DNA of 18,524 bases from Ga0074130 sp035565355 (GCA_035565355.1 DATMSM010000027.1:1-18524), one strand, 5' to 3'; positions 1-9,013 are shown, counted from the stretch's first letter. Notes: generated by a model not told the origin, from the letters alone. Numbers and translations are program-made.

Positions 1-2
1 AC

Positions 3-416
3 GGCCGCCTCGCCGAACGCCTGCGCTTGCTGCAACCCGCGCATCTGGCCGGTTTTCTCAAGGGCTTTATCGACCTTGTGTTCGCCCATGAGGATCGCTA
101 TTACGTGCTCGACTACAAATCCAATCACCTCGGTCCGCGCATGCGTGACTATGCGCAGCCGCAACTGGCGACGGCGATGGCCGAGGCCATGTATGACTTG
201 CAGGCCCTGCTCTACGGCGTGGCGCTGCATCTGGCGCTGCAACAGCGCCTGCCCGGCTATGACTACGACCGTCATTGCGGCGGCGCGCTCTATCTCTTCC
301 TGCGCGGCATGCAGCCGGAACTGCCGGGCAGCGGAACGTTTGCCTGGCGGCCAACACGCGATGTGGTCGAGCGTGTGGCCGCCTGTTTGACGACGCAAGC
401 GCGGGTGTTCCTGTGA
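3..416 (+). CDS. recB: RecB C-terminal part (exodeoxyribonuclease V beta subunit), 5' end outside window
   Basis: This is the last ~137 residues of RecB, the helicase-nuclease subunit of RecBCD that processes double-strand DNA ends for homologous recombination. The frame is open from base 3 without a start, so the gene continues to the left. The C-terminal RecB nuclease domain is recognisable: GFIDLVF carries the first metal-binding Asp, VLDYKSN carries the second Asp and the catalytic Lys, and LPGYDYDRHCGGALYLFLRGM is the typical closing block of RecB (shown here only as a landmark, ending near base 312). The nuclease residues look intact, so the protein is probably active. The TGA stop at 414-416 overlaps the GTG proposed as the recD start, indicating translational coupling. 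recC is expected just upstream but is not in view. Confidence 0.95.
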   Translation, partial: GRLAERLRLLQPAHLAGFLKGFIDLVFAHEDRYYVLDYKSNHLGPRMRDYAQPQLATAMAEAMYDLQALLYGVALHLALQQRLPGYDYDRHCGGALYLFLRGMQPELPGSGTFAWRPTRDVVERVAACLTTQARVFL

Positions 417-2179
417 GCGGCGACAAGGGCATGCTGAAACAGCTGGAGGCCGCGCGCCGCCTGGGGCTGCTGGCGGATATCGACGTGCATTTCGCGCGCC
501 TGATCGCCGACTATGGCGACTCGCCGCCCGTCGTCTTGGCGGCTGCGCTGCTGAGCCAGCTCACCAGCGCCGGCCATGTCTGTCTCGACCTGGCGGCTTT
601 GGCTGATCAGGCGGTGCTCGACGGCAGCCTCAGTGCGCCGCCGCTGGCCGAGTGGCTCTCCGCCTTGCAGGCGCACCCCGCCTGCGGCGATGCGTCCGCC
701 TATACGCCGCTCTGCCTGGATCTGGCCAGCGGCGGAGGGCGCCTCTACATGCGGCGCTATTTCGACTATGAATGTGCGGTGGCGACGGCCTGGCGCACCG
801 GGGCGGAAGCTGCCTTGCCCGCAGCGTTGGCCGCCCGCGTCGACACCCTGTTTCCTGCGCCTGCGGCCGGCGAGGATCGCTTGCGCGACCAGCGCGCCGC
901 GGCCATGGCCGCGCTGCAGCAGCGCCGCGTGTTGATTTCCGGCGGCCCGGGTACCGGCAAGACGACGACGCTGGCCAGCATCCTGGCCTTGCTCGTCGAG
1001 CAAGCGCAATTGGCTCAGCCGGCCAATCCCGGCCTGTTCGACCCGCAAGCGCCGGCGCTCAAGATCCTGCTCGCTGCGCCGACCGGCAAGGCGGCGGCGC
1101 GCATGCAGGATGCGATACGCGCCGCCAAGGGACGCTTGCCGATCAGTGCGGCGATTCGTGCGCAGATGCCGGAAACGGCACAGACCCTGCATCGCCTGCT
1201 CGGTGCGCGCCCGCAGGGCGGCGGCATGGTGTGGCGGCACGATGCGGATAATCCGCTGGCCTGCGACGTGCTGGTGGTGGATGAGGCCTCGATGATCGAT
1301 CTGGCCCTGATGGCGCGCCTGCTCGCGGCGCTGCCGCCGCAGGCGCGCCTGATCCTGCTTGGCGATCGCGATCAGCTCGCTTCGGTGGATGCCGGTGCCG
1401 TCTTCGCCGATTTGTGCACGGCCGGCGCGGCCACGCTGAATGTGAGTTTCCGCTTCGGTGCGGACAGCGGGATCGGACAATTGGCCGGCATGCTGCGCAC
1501 GGGTGACGCCGATGCTGCAGTCCGCCTATTGCAGGCAGAGACGATGGATTTGAACTGGTCCGCCGATGCCAGCCGGCATGCGCTTGTGGCGCATGCCGTG
1601 CAGCGTTATGCGGACTTCATTGCACAGGCCAGGGTCGAGCCCGTCGACACGCTCTTCGACCGTTTTGCCGCTTTTCGCCTGCTCACGCCCGTGCGCCAGG
1701 GCCCACTGGGCGTTGCCGCACTGAATGCCGAGATCGAAAAGGGACTGCTTGCGCAGGGACTGATCCCGGCGCGCAGCCACTGGTATATCGGCAAGCCGGT
1801 CATGATTGCCAGCAACGATTATGCGCTGCGTCTTTTCAACGGTGACATCGGTATCTGTGTGGCCGATCCGGTGAGCGGCGACCTTCGCATTGCATTTCCT
1901 TCGGATGAGGGCGCAAGACTACTTGCCCCCGCCCGCTTGCCCGCACATGAAACGGCCTGGGCCATGACGGTACACAAGAGCCAGGGCTCGGAATTCGACG
2001 AAGCCGCGCTGGTGCTGCCGGATGAGCAAAGTGAGCTGGTGACACGCGAGCTCGTCTATACCGCAGTCACGCGCGCGCGTCGCAGCGCCGCCATCTGGGC
2101 TTCCGAAACCGCCTTGCGAGCGGCCTGCACGCGTCGCATCGTGCGTCATTCGGGGCTGGCGGAGCGCCTCACCGGATAG
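413..2179 (+). CDS. recD: RecD, exodeoxyribonuclease V alpha subunit (SF1B helicase)
   Basis: RecD is the fast 5'-3' helicase of the RecBCD complex. From the GTG at 413 the protein is 588 residues, close to the usual ~600. Helicase motifs in order: Walker A GGPGTGKT at residues 177-184; AAPTGKAAARM (motif Ia); VVDEASMID (Walker B); LLGDRDQLASVDAG (motif III); a Q-loop-like TPVRQGPLG; and the C-terminal MTVHKSQGSEFD and VYTAVTRAR blocks (motifs V and VI). The N-terminal ~150 residues match the RecD region that contacts RecBC. I chose GTG 413 because it overlaps the recB stop (GTGA). ATG 431, preceded by AAGGGC, would give 582 residues and is a real alternative. The longer open frame starting at 275 lies inside recB and is unlikely to be used. 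Confidence 0.95.
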   Translation: MSGDKGMLKQLEAARRLGLLADIDVHFARLIADYGDSPPVVLAAALLSQLTSAGHVCLDLAALADQAVLDGSLSAPPLAEWLSALQAHPACGDASAYTPLCLDLASGGGRLYMRRYFDYECAVATAWRTGAEAALPAALAARVDTLFPAPAAGEDRLRDQRAAAMAALQQRRVLISGGPGTGKTTTLASILALLVEQAQLAQPANPGLFDPQAPALKILLAAPTGKAAARMQDAIRAAKGRLPISAAIRAQMPETAQTLHRLLGARPQGGGMVWRHDADNPLACDVLVVDEASMIDLALMARLLAALPPQARLILLGDRDQLASVDAGAVFADLCTAGAATLNVSFRFGADSGIGQLAGMLRTGDADAAVRLLQAETMDLNWSADASRHALVAHAVQRYADFIAQARVEPVDTLFDRFAAFRLLTPVRQGPLGVAALNAEIEKGLLAQGLIPARSHWYIGKPVMIASNDYALRLFNGDIGICVADPVSGDLRIAFPSDEGARLLAPARLPAHETAWAMTVHKSQGSEFDEAALVLPDEQSELVTRELVYTAVTRARRSAAIWASETALRAACTRRIVRHSGLAERLTG

Positions 2180-2197
2180 ACGTGACTTGATATTGCT

Positions 2198-2214
2198 CAG
2201 TTCTCACTGAACTG
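2198..2214. promoter_or_regulatory. Perfect 6-bp inverted repeat between recD and the GGDEF-EAL gene
   Basis: CAGTTC, five bases (TCACT), then GAACTG: a perfect dyad 19 bases after the recD stop. No T-run follows, so it is a poor intrinsic terminator. It sits 7 bases upstream of a TATAAT box, over the region expected for the -35 element, so it could be an operator. The sequence shows only the dyad; its function is inference. Confidence 0.35.
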
Positions 2215-2227
2215 CCCCGTTTATAAT
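2199..2227 (+). promoter_or_regulatory. Candidate sigma-70 promoter for the 5TM-PAS-GGDEF-EAL gene
   Basis: A perfect TATAAT lies at 2222-2227, 24 bases before the proposed TTG start at 2251. The -35 box is weak: TTCTCA at 2201-2206 with a 15-base spacer is the closest match, while 17-base spacing gives AGTTCT. A weak -35 overlapped by a dyad would fit a regulated promoter. Confidence 0.4.
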
Positions 2228-2250
2228 CGCGGCTGATTCGGGGGAAGCAA

Positions 2251-5200
2251 TTGGAAAAGGAAGTACTGTTGAGCTTGGTACACAACGCAGCCTTGCTGCT
2301 GATGATTGTGTACCTCTACGACCTGGCCAGCAAACACTGGCGCTGGCAGCGGCTCGCCAATATTCCGGTGGGTATCGCCCTGGGCCTGATCGGCATCGTC
2401 ATCATGATGACGCCGCTGCACATGGCCGAGGGCGTGTTCTACGACACCCGCAGCATCCTGCTGTCCCTGGCTGGCCTCTTCTTCGGGCCGGTTGCGACCC
2501 TGATTGCGGTCCTGTTTACCGGCGCTTTCCGCTTCTATTTGGGCGGCGTCGGGGCCGGGACGGGCATCGCCGTGCTTGTCCTGAGCGCCTTCATAGGCCT
2601 GCTGTGGCGCCACTATCGCAACCGTCTTGGCGAGCAGGTGCGCGTGAGCGAGCTGTATCTGTTCGGCGCGGTTGTCGCTTTCCTCATGCTCATGACGCAG
2701 TTCACCCTGCCGGATGGACAGGCGCAGGTCGTCCTGTCCGGCATCGCCCTGCCGGTGATGCTGGTTTTCCCGCTGACGACTGTGCTCATTGGTTGGCTGA
2801 TCCTCGATCGCCTGACGCGCGAACAGCAGGCTGAAGCGATTTCGAGCAGCGAACGCCAGTTGCTGGCGATGTACCGGCATGCGCCGGTGCCGTTGTGGAA
2901 GGAAGATTACTCGGCGGTCCGGATCGAGCTGGAGCATATCCGCAAGGTCGCCGGCGCGAATCTGGAAGCCTATTTCCGCAGCCATCCGGGCGAGGTCTGG
3001 CGCCTCGCTTCGCTGGTGAAGGTGGTCGGGACCAACGAGGCGGTGTTGGAGCTGGCGGGTGTCAGTTCGGGCGAAGAGCTGCATGACACGCTGGAAAGCT
3101 TCTTCAACGAAGAGTCCATGGTCAGCTTCACGCAGCGCCTCCTGTGTCTGGCGCGAGGCGAGAAGGCCTATCAGGGGCACAGTAACTTTGTGCGCCGCGA
3201 CGGCGAGGTACGCCGCGTGGCGATTCAGCTCTTCGTCATGCCCGGCCATGAAGAGGATCTTGCGCAGGTGATCGTCAGCTCCATCGACATCACCGAGCGC
3301 GAGCGCTACATCCGCGAGGTGCGCGAGAGCTACCAGTTGCTGGCACGTCTGACCGATCAGGTGCCGGGCATGATCTACAAGTATCAACAGTTCGCCGACG
3401 GCCGCGCCAGCTTTCCCTACGCCAGCCAGGGTATGGAGGATATCTACGGGCTGAAGCCCGCCGCGGTCCGCGACGACGCGACCTCCGTATTCGCCATGAT
3501 TCATCCGGATGATCTGCCGCAGGTGCGGCAGGCCATCGAAGCCTCGGCACAGAGCCTGATGCCCTGGGAGTGCGAATACCGGGTCAATCGGCCTGGCGCC
3601 GGCGAGCGTTGGCTGCGGGGATTTGCCCGGCCGCAGCGCACTGAAAACGATGGCACGCTCTGGTATGGCTACATTCAGGACGTGACTGAGCGCAAGCGTC
3701 TGGAAGCACGCCTGGAACTGGCTTCGCGCGTGTTCGAGGCAGCCGGCGAGGCCATCCTGGTGACTGACCCGCAAGCGCGCATCGTGGCCACCAATCCGGC
3801 CTTCGAGGCCGTGACCGGCTACAAGGAAGCGGAGGTGCTGGGCAAGAATCCGCGCATCCTCAGCTCGGGCCGCCAGGATCGCGAGTTCTACCGCATGATG
3901 TGGGCCACGATTCTTGAAAAGGGGCAGTGGTCGGGCGAGGTGATGAATCGCCGCAAGAACGGGGAAATCTATCCGCAGTGGCTGACGCTGAGTTCAGTGC
4001 GTGATGGGCATGGGATGGTGCGCTATTACGTGTCCATCTTCTCGGACCTGACTGAAATCCGCAGTGCGCAGACGCTGGCCGAGCGGCGCGCACTCGAAGA
4101 CTCCCTCACCGGTTTGTCCAATCGCAGCGCGCTGATTCGCCACATCGATCGCGAGATCGGCCGTGTGCGCGGCCGCGGCCAGTATTCTGCGCTGCTGATG
4201 CTGGACCTCGACGAATTCAAGCTGCTCAATGAAGTGCATGGCCTGGTGGCCGGCGACCGCATGCTCAAGAAGGTGGCGGCAAGCTTGTCCTCCCTGGTCG
4301 GCGCGGACAGCATGGTGGCGCGTTTCGGCGCCGATGAATTTGCCCTGACCTTGCCTTTCGAAGTGAAGTCGCGCGACGAGGCCGGGCGTCTGGCGCTGGA
4401 ACTGAGCGAGCGCCTGCGCTCCGCTCTGCGCGCATTGGAGGACGATGCCTATCCGGGCCTGCGTCTGGATTGCAGTACCGGCATCGCCGTGTTTCCCGAT
4501 GTGCAGCAGGATCGCGCCGCGGATGTGCTGCAGCAGGGTGACTGGGCGCTCAACCAGGCCAAGCAGAGTCGGCAGGAGGGCGGCCCGCGCGCGGTTTTCT
4601 TCCAGGCAGCCATGGGACAGCAGATTCGCGAACGCTACCGGCTGGAGCAGGAGCTGCGCGAAGCCGTGGATGGTGATCAACTGCGCCTCTACCTGCAGCC
4701 CCAGTTTGATGTGAGTGGCCGCCAGGTCAGCGCCGAGGCGCTGATCCGCTGGCAACACCCGGAACGCGGCCTGGTGCCGCCGGGCATGTTCATCCCGCTG
4801 GCGGAGTCCTCCGGCCTGATTTTCGATCTCGAACGCTGGATGCTGCGCGAAGTGTGCCGCCTGCTGGCGCAGCTTGATGCGCGCGGCCAGGGGCTGGGGA
4901 TTGCGCTCAACATCAGTGCCCGGCACTTCGAGCAGGAAGGTTTTGTCGACGACGTGCTGCAGGCGCTGGCGCTGAGCGGCGCCGACCCGGCGCGCCTGGT
5001 GCTGGAAGTGACGGAGAGCATCATCATCGACAATATGGCAGGGGTGACGAGCAAGATGCTCGAATTGACCAAGCTGGGCATCCGCTTCTCGCTGGATGAT
5101 TTCGGCACTGGCTATTCCAGCCTCTCCTATTTGAAGCGCCTGCCCATCCATGAGCTCAAGATCGACCGCAGCTTCATCATGGATGCGCCGACCACGCCCA

Positions 5201-5397
5201 GCGATGCAGCATTGGTGGAAATTATTGTTTCCGTGGCCAGCACGCTCAAGCTGCAGGTCGTTGCGGAAGGCGTGGAAACGCAGGAGCAGGCGGACTTCCT
5301 CAAGCAGCATCCGGCGGTCATCCATCAGGGCTATCTGTACGACAAGCCGCTGCCGCTGGCCGACTGGCTCAACAAGTACATGGGCGGAGTGTCATGA
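2251..5397 (+). CDS. Membrane-bound 5TM-LYT / triple-PAS / GGDEF-EAL cyclic-di-GMP protein with degenerate GGDEF
   Basis: 1048-residue sensor for cyclic-di-GMP turnover. Residues ~5-190 form a multi-helix membrane domain of the LytS-YhcK (5TMR_LYT) type, with GIALGLIGIVIMM and RSILLSLAGLFFGP as the typical blocks. Three PAS-like regions follow (~200-350, 360-483, 492-605), two ending in DITER/DVTERK linkers. The GGDEF domain (~609-780) keeps DSLTGLSNR and DLDEFK but reads GADEF at 693-697, has GL instead of GH, and has no RxxD inhibitory site, so cyclase activity is doubtful. The EAL domain (~790-1040) looks intact: EAL at 829-831, NISARHF, EVTES, DDFGTGYSS from 949, VAEGVET. I therefore expect a phosphodiesterase, possibly GTP-regulated. 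TTG 2251 has GGGGGAAG ahead of it; TTG 2269, preceded by AAGGA, is an equally good start. Its stop overlaps the next gene (ATGA). Confidence 0.92.
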   Translation: MEKEVLLSLVHNAALLLMIVYLYDLASKHWRWQRLANIPVGIALGLIGIVIMMTPLHMAEGVFYDTRSILLSLAGLFFGPVATLIAVLFTGAFRFYLGGVGAGTGIAVLVLSAFIGLLWRHYRNRLGEQVRVSELYLFGAVVAFLMLMTQFTLPDGQAQVVLSGIALPVMLVFPLTTVLIGWLILDRLTREQQAEAISSSERQLLAMYRHAPVPLWKEDYSAVRIELEHIRKVAGANLEAYFRSHPGEVWRLASLVKVVGTNEAVLELAGVSSGEELHDTLESFFNEESMVSFTQRLLCLARGEKAYQGHSNFVRRDGEVRRVAIQLFVMPGHEEDLAQVIVSSIDITERERYIREVRESYQLLARLTDQVPGMIYKYQQFADGRASFPYASQGMEDIYGLKPAAVRDDATSVFAMIHPDDLPQVRQAIEASAQSLMPWECEYRVNRPGAGERWLRGFARPQRTENDGTLWYGYIQDVTERKRLEARLELASRVFEAAGEAILVTDPQARIVATNPAFEAVTGYKEAEVLGKNPRILSSGRQDREFYRMMWATILEKGQWSGEVMNRRKNGEIYPQWLTLSSVRDGHGMVRYYVSIFSDLTEIRSAQTLAERRALEDSLTGLSNRSALIRHIDREIGRVRGRGQYSALLMLDLDEFKLLNEVHGLVAGDRMLKKVAASLSSLVGADSMVARFGADEFALTLPFEVKSRDEAGRLALELSERLRSALRALEDDAYPGLRLDCSTGIAVFPDVQQDRAADVLQQGDWALNQAKQSRQEGGPRAVFFQAAMGQQIRERYRLEQELREAVDGDQLRLYLQPQFDVSGRQVSAEALIRWQHPERGLVPPGMFIPLAESSGLIFDLERWMLREVCRLLAQLDARGQGLGIALNISARHFEQEGFVDDVLQALALSGADPARLVLEVTESIIIDNMAGVTSKMLELTKLGIRFSLDDFGTGYSSLSYLKRLPIHELKIDRSFIMDAPTTPSDAALVEIIVSVASTLKLQVVAEGVETQEQADFLKQHPAVIHQGYLYDKPLPLADWLNKYMGGVS

Positions 5398-6098
5398 ATA
5401 ATTTCTTCGGCGCTGAACTGGCCATCATTGATATCGGCGCCTTCGTCTGGTTCCTGATTTGCTGGGGGGGCTACAACTGGTTCGCCAGCCATGCGCAGCA
5501 CGGCCAGCGTTCGCTGGTCGGCGCTTCGCATGCTTATCGACTGCAATGGGCTAAGCAGTTGTTGAACCGCGAGAACCGCGTTGCCGACTCCTCGCTGATC
5601 GGCAACCTGATGAGCAGCGTATCCTTCTACGCCAACACCACGATCTATGTGATCGCCGGCCTGATGGCCCTGTGGAGCACGCTGGATCAGACCATGGGCA
5701 TCCTCTCCGATCTGCCGTTTGCACGCCAGACTGCCCGTATGCTGTGGGAGCTGCGCCTGGTGTTGCTGATCTTTGTCTTTGTCTTCGCCTACTTCAAGTT
5801 CACCTGGGCGCTACGCGAGTTCAACCTGCTCTCCATCATGATCGGCGGCGCGCCGGATGCAAAGACAGTGGCCGCCGCAGAGCATGGCCACGAGAGCTAC
5901 GCACAGAAGATGGCGGCGGTGAACTCCATGGCCGGCGACGAATTCAACCGGGGCGTCCGCTCCTACTACTTCGGCCTGGCCGCGCTGGCCTGGTTTATCC
6001 AGCCCTGGCTCTTCATCGCCGCCACCACCCTGGTGGTGGTGGTGCTGTATCGCCGCGACTATGCATCGCCTCTGCTGAAGATATTGCAGCAGGACTGA
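5394..6098 (+). CDS. DUF599 family integral membrane protein
   Basis: 234-residue membrane protein resembling the DUF599 family, whose function is not established. Hydrophobic segments lie at roughly residues 8-25, 75-95, 117-138 and 193-220. Family-like features are the early WGGYNWFA block, NTTIYVIAGLMALW, and the charged central stretch FTWALREFNLLSIMIGGAP. The ATG at 5394 overlaps the stop of the GGDEF-EAL gene (ATGA), so the two are very likely co-transcribed and translationally coupled. That pairing suggests a membrane partner of the cyclic-di-GMP protein, but this is inference only. A GC-rich hairpin lies 32 bases downstream. Confidence 0.8.
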   Translation: MNNFFGAELAIIDIGAFVWFLICWGGYNWFASHAQHGQRSLVGASHAYRLQWAKQLLNRENRVADSSLIGNLMSSVSFYANTTIYVIAGLMALWSTLDQTMGILSDLPFARQTARMLWELRLVLLIFVFVFAYFKFTWALREFNLLSIMIGGAPDAKTVAAAEHGHESYAQKMAAVNSMAGDEFNRGVRSYYFGLAALAWFIQPWLFIAATTLVVVVLYRRDYASPLLKILQQD

Positions 6099-6568
6099 GC
6101 GTCCCGTTTCCTTGCTGACATGCACGTGTCCCCGCCGCCCATCGGGTTGCGGGGTGCGGTCGGCTGCGCCTTGATGGACATCGTTTTGCCGCGACCGGCA
6201 ACATGTCGTTTGGGTTTCACTCCCGAGACATTTAACGTTCCTGTAACACGAGCCTGTTCTACTTGAAGTGTGGCCGGTGCAATGCCGGCGTTCTGACAAG
6301 TACGGTTTCATGGGCTTCCGGCAGTGCCTTTCCAGTTCGTTTCGTCTTTCCACCGTGGCGCCGCGCCCGGCCGGCATGCCGCGCGATGGCGATGACCCTG
6401 GTGCGCATGGCGCCGCCCTCGTGAGCGCGCTTCAGCGCGGTAGGCATAACCAAAAATGATAGAGATGTCATTGCGGCGTAACGTCCGCTCCCCAGAATTT
6501 GCGCACATCTGCGGCGCATTCGTCGCGCCGGGAACTCCTGAACTCATATCGTCTGCGAGGAAAAAGAA
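6099..6568. other. 470-base gap without a convincing gene, upstream of the chemosensory module
   Basis: No credible coding region on either strand. It contains: a hairpin at 6130-6154 (listed separately); a perfect 6-bp stem TTGCCG-CGAC-CGGCAA at 6186-6201; a sigma-54-like GG-N10-GC pair (TGGC at 6271-6274, ATGC at 6282-6285, both imperfect); a short CGCGC-TTCA-GCGCG hairpin at 6426-6439; and a 35-codon ATG frame at 6465-6572 whose TGA overlaps the TTG start of the sensor-kinase. No good -35/-10 pair and no flagellar sigma-28 site was found. The length and content suggest a regulated leader, but none of these elements is strong alone. Confidence 0.5.
6130..6154 (+). terminator. Possible terminator hairpin after the DUF599 gene
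   Basis: CCCCGC pairs with GCGGGG across a 13-base interior that can itself form CCC-ATC-GGG. It lies 32 bases after the DUF599 stop. There is no T-run after it, so intrinsic termination is weakly supported. Confidence 0.3.
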
Positions 6569-9013
6569 TTGAAAGTGAATCTCAGCATACGCAGCCGCAT
6601 CGTCCTGTTGGTCGCGATCGCTTTTCTCAGCTCGCTGCTCATTGGCGGCTACGCGATCTTCAAGTCCAACCTCAATGCCAACAAGGTTCAGCTCGTCACC
6701 GATGGCGTGTTCAAGAGCGCTCTGGCATCGGCGGATCTGGTTTCCAGGTTGCGCGCGGTGCAGATCGCGACCATGGACATGGTCAGTGCGCCCGACAAGG
6801 AAATGGCGGAGCAGGCCAAGTCGAGGATAGATGCACAGCGCGACGAGATTGTCTCCGAGCTGCATTTCCAGGAGCTGGGGGCGACCAGCGAAACCCAGCT
6901 GGGGCTGGTCAAGCAGGCGATCGAAAGCTTCAACAACTACTTCGATGCGATCTCCCAGACCGCGCAGTTCAAGCTGGCCGGCGATAGCGAAACGGCGCAG
7001 GCGCTGCTTTTCGCCAGCGTCGCCCAGTACCAGCGGGAGATGTCCTCCATCGTCGATACGCTGCGTATCGAGAAGAATCGCAGCAAGGACGAGGCGGTCA
7101 GCGACATGAACGCCGGCATGGTGAATGCCGTCACGACCATCTCCGTCCTGACGCTGCTGGCGCTGTCCGGGCTGTCCCTGCTCGGATGGTTGCTGTATCG
7201 CCGCGTGGTACAGCCCATCGGCAGGATGCAGAGCATGATGACCCGCATCGCGGAAAGCCATGATTATTCGCAGCGTCTGACGGTCGAAGCGGATGACGAG
7301 ATCGGCCGTTCCACGGCTGCCTTCAATACCATGGTCAACGAGATCGACAAGAGCTCGGCCATGCTGAAGCAGAAGACCACGGACATGCTGGCCCTGCTGC
7401 AGAACATGCCGCAGGGCGTGCTTGCGGTCGAAGGTGACGGCCACATCCATCCTGAGTATTCCGCCTATCTCGAAACGATACTGCAAACGACCGATGTTGC
7501 TGGACGTTCCTTCATGGAGGTGGTGTTCTCGCATGCTGTGCTCTCGCGCGACACCCTGTCCCAGATCGAGGCTGCCGTCGGCGCCTGCCTCGGCGAGGAC
7601 GAGATCAACTTCGAATTCAATTCCCACCTGCTGGCAAGCGAGTTCGAAAGGCGCATGGCCGATGGCAGCAGCAAGATCCTCGACCTCAACTGGTCGCCGA
7701 TTACGGATGCCAGCGGCACCATCGTCCGTCTTCTGATCTGCATCCGCGATGTGACCGAGCTGCGCAAGCTGGCTGCGGAAGCCAGCGCGCAGAAACGCGA
7801 ACTCGAGATGATCGGCGAGATCCTGGCGGTCGATGCCGGCAAGTTCCATGACTTCGTCGTTTCCACCATCAGGCTGATCGACGAGAGCGATGTGCTGCTG
7901 CACGAAAGCATTGCCCCGAGCCAGGATCTGCTGGCCCAGCTGTTCCGCAACATGCATACCATCAAGGGCAACGCCCGCACCTACGGCCTGCGTCTTCTTG
8001 CTGATCTCGCCCACGATGCCGAACGTAGCTACGAAGAGCTGCGCAAGCCGCATCCGTCCATCGTCTGGGATCACAATGCGCTGATCGACGAACTCAATGT
8101 GGTGCGCGGCGGTGTCGAACACTATGCGCGGATCAACGAGGTCAGCCTGGGCCGCAAGGCCAGCAGCGCCACCGACGGCGTTACAGAAAACTACCTGTTG
8201 GTCGATCCCGTCAGCATTCAGGAGGCTATTCACTACCTGGAGCGCATCAACACGTCGAATATCAGCGAGCTGGTCGCAGCGACGGAACAGGTACACAAGG
8301 TGCTGCGCCTGCTTGGCACCGAGCGCATTACCCAGACGCTGGCCGAGGTGTTCTCCTCGCTGCCGTCGTTGGCGGCAGATCTCGGCAAGGTGCCGCCCAT
8401 TGTCGAGATCGAGGACAGCGGCTGCTTCATCAAGGCCGAGGCGGGTGCCACCCTCAAGAATGTATGTATGCACCTGGTGCGCAATGCCATGGATCACGGC
8501 ATCGAGTCGCCCGACGCGCGCTCCCTAACGGGCAAGCCGCTGGCGGGCCGGATTGCGCTGGCGCTGGAGATGCACGGCGATCGTTTCCGTCTGGCCCTGT
8601 CCGACGATGGTCGCGGCCTGGCCTTGAACAAGGTGCGCGAGCTGGCGCGCAGCCGCGGCCTGCTCAAGGCCGACGAGTCCGTCAGCGACGAGTTTGCCGC
8701 CCAGCTCGTATTCCATTCCGGCTTCTCGACCGCCAGCAAGGTCACCGATATTTCGGGTCGCGGCGTCGGCATGGATGCGGTCAAGAGTTTCGTCGAGCGC
8801 CTCGGCGGCACGCTGTCCATCGCCTTCACCGATACCGCCGAGGGTGCCGACTTCCGCCAGTTCAGGACAGTGATTGAGCTGCCCGGCCGCTATGCGGTTC
8901 AGGTCGAGGGCGAAGAACTCGAGCGCATCACCATTCACGCCGGCCAGCCGCTGAGCAGCGCTGGCCAGGCCGCCCCCTTGCGGGTGCCGGCAGCGATGCG
9001 CGAGGTGGTTTGA
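6569..9013 (+). CDS. MCP-like sensor fused to CheA-type HPt and histidine-kinase ATPase, lacking a CheW-like domain
   Basis: 814-residue membrane sensor kinase. TM1 is at ~9-29 and TM2 at ~191-209, flanking a helical periplasmic domain of the four-helix-bundle MCP kind. A HAMP domain (~210-262) and a PAS-like segment ending in IRDVTELRK (~275-400) follow. Next is an HPt domain with MHTIKGNAR, the phosphoacceptor being H463. The C-terminal CheA-type ATPase has the N box HLVRNAMDHG at 635-644, G1 box DDGRG at 679-683 and G2 box GRGVGM at 730-735. The protein ends ~70 residues after G2, so the CheA P5/CheW-like domain is absent, and no clear P2 or P3 is seen. It would autophosphorylate and pass phosphate to the CheY encoded two genes downstream. 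TTG 6569 is preceded by GAGGA; GTG 6575 is an alternative. The stop overlaps the next ATG (TGATG). Confidence 0.88.
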   Translation: MKVNLSIRSRIVLLVAIAFLSSLLIGGYAIFKSNLNANKVQLVTDGVFKSALASADLVSRLRAVQIATMDMVSAPDKEMAEQAKSRIDAQRDEIVSELHFQELGATSETQLGLVKQAIESFNNYFDAISQTAQFKLAGDSETAQALLFASVAQYQREMSSIVDTLRIEKNRSKDEAVSDMNAGMVNAVTTISVLTLLALSGLSLLGWLLYRRVVQPIGRMQSMMTRIAESHDYSQRLTVEADDEIGRSTAAFNTMVNEIDKSSAMLKQKTTDMLALLQNMPQGVLAVEGDGHIHPEYSAYLETILQTTDVAGRSFMEVVFSHAVLSRDTLSQIEAAVGACLGEDEINFEFNSHLLASEFERRMADGSSKILDLNWSPITDASGTIVRLLICIRDVTELRKLAAEASAQKRELEMIGEILAVDAGKFHDFVVSTIRLIDESDVLLHESIAPSQDLLAQLFRNMHTIKGNARTYGLRLLADLAHDAERSYEELRKPHPSIVWDHNALIDELNVVRGGVEHYARINEVSLGRKASSATDGVTENYLLVDPVSIQEAIHYLERINTSNISELVAATEQVHKVLRLLGTERITQTLAEVFSSLPSLAADLGKVPPIVEIEDSGCFIKAEAGATLKNVCMHLVRNAMDHGIESPDARSLTGKPLAGRIALALEMHGDRFRLALSDDGRGLALNKVRELARSRGLLKADESVSDEFAAQLVFHSGFSTASKVTDISGRGVGMDAVKSFVERLGGTLSIAFTDTAEGADFRQFRTVIELPGRYAVQVEGEELERITIHAGQPLSSAGQAAPLRVPAAMREVV

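Noticed and set aside
2221..5325. Long minus-strand frames opposite the GGDEF-EAL gene (2221-3774 and 3994-5325)
   Set aside because: Shadows of a gene with intact PAS, GGDEF-type and EAL motifs on the plus strand.
6440..6568. Flagellar sigma-28 promoter before the chemosensory module
   Set aside because: No TAAA and GCCGATAA pair at suitable spacing was found.
6308..8497. 729-residue open frame on the minus strand
   Set aside because: Antisense shadow of the fused sensor-kinase; its composition (many His, Gln, Arg, Asp) is what GC-rich antisense frames give, and the plus frame has clear domains.
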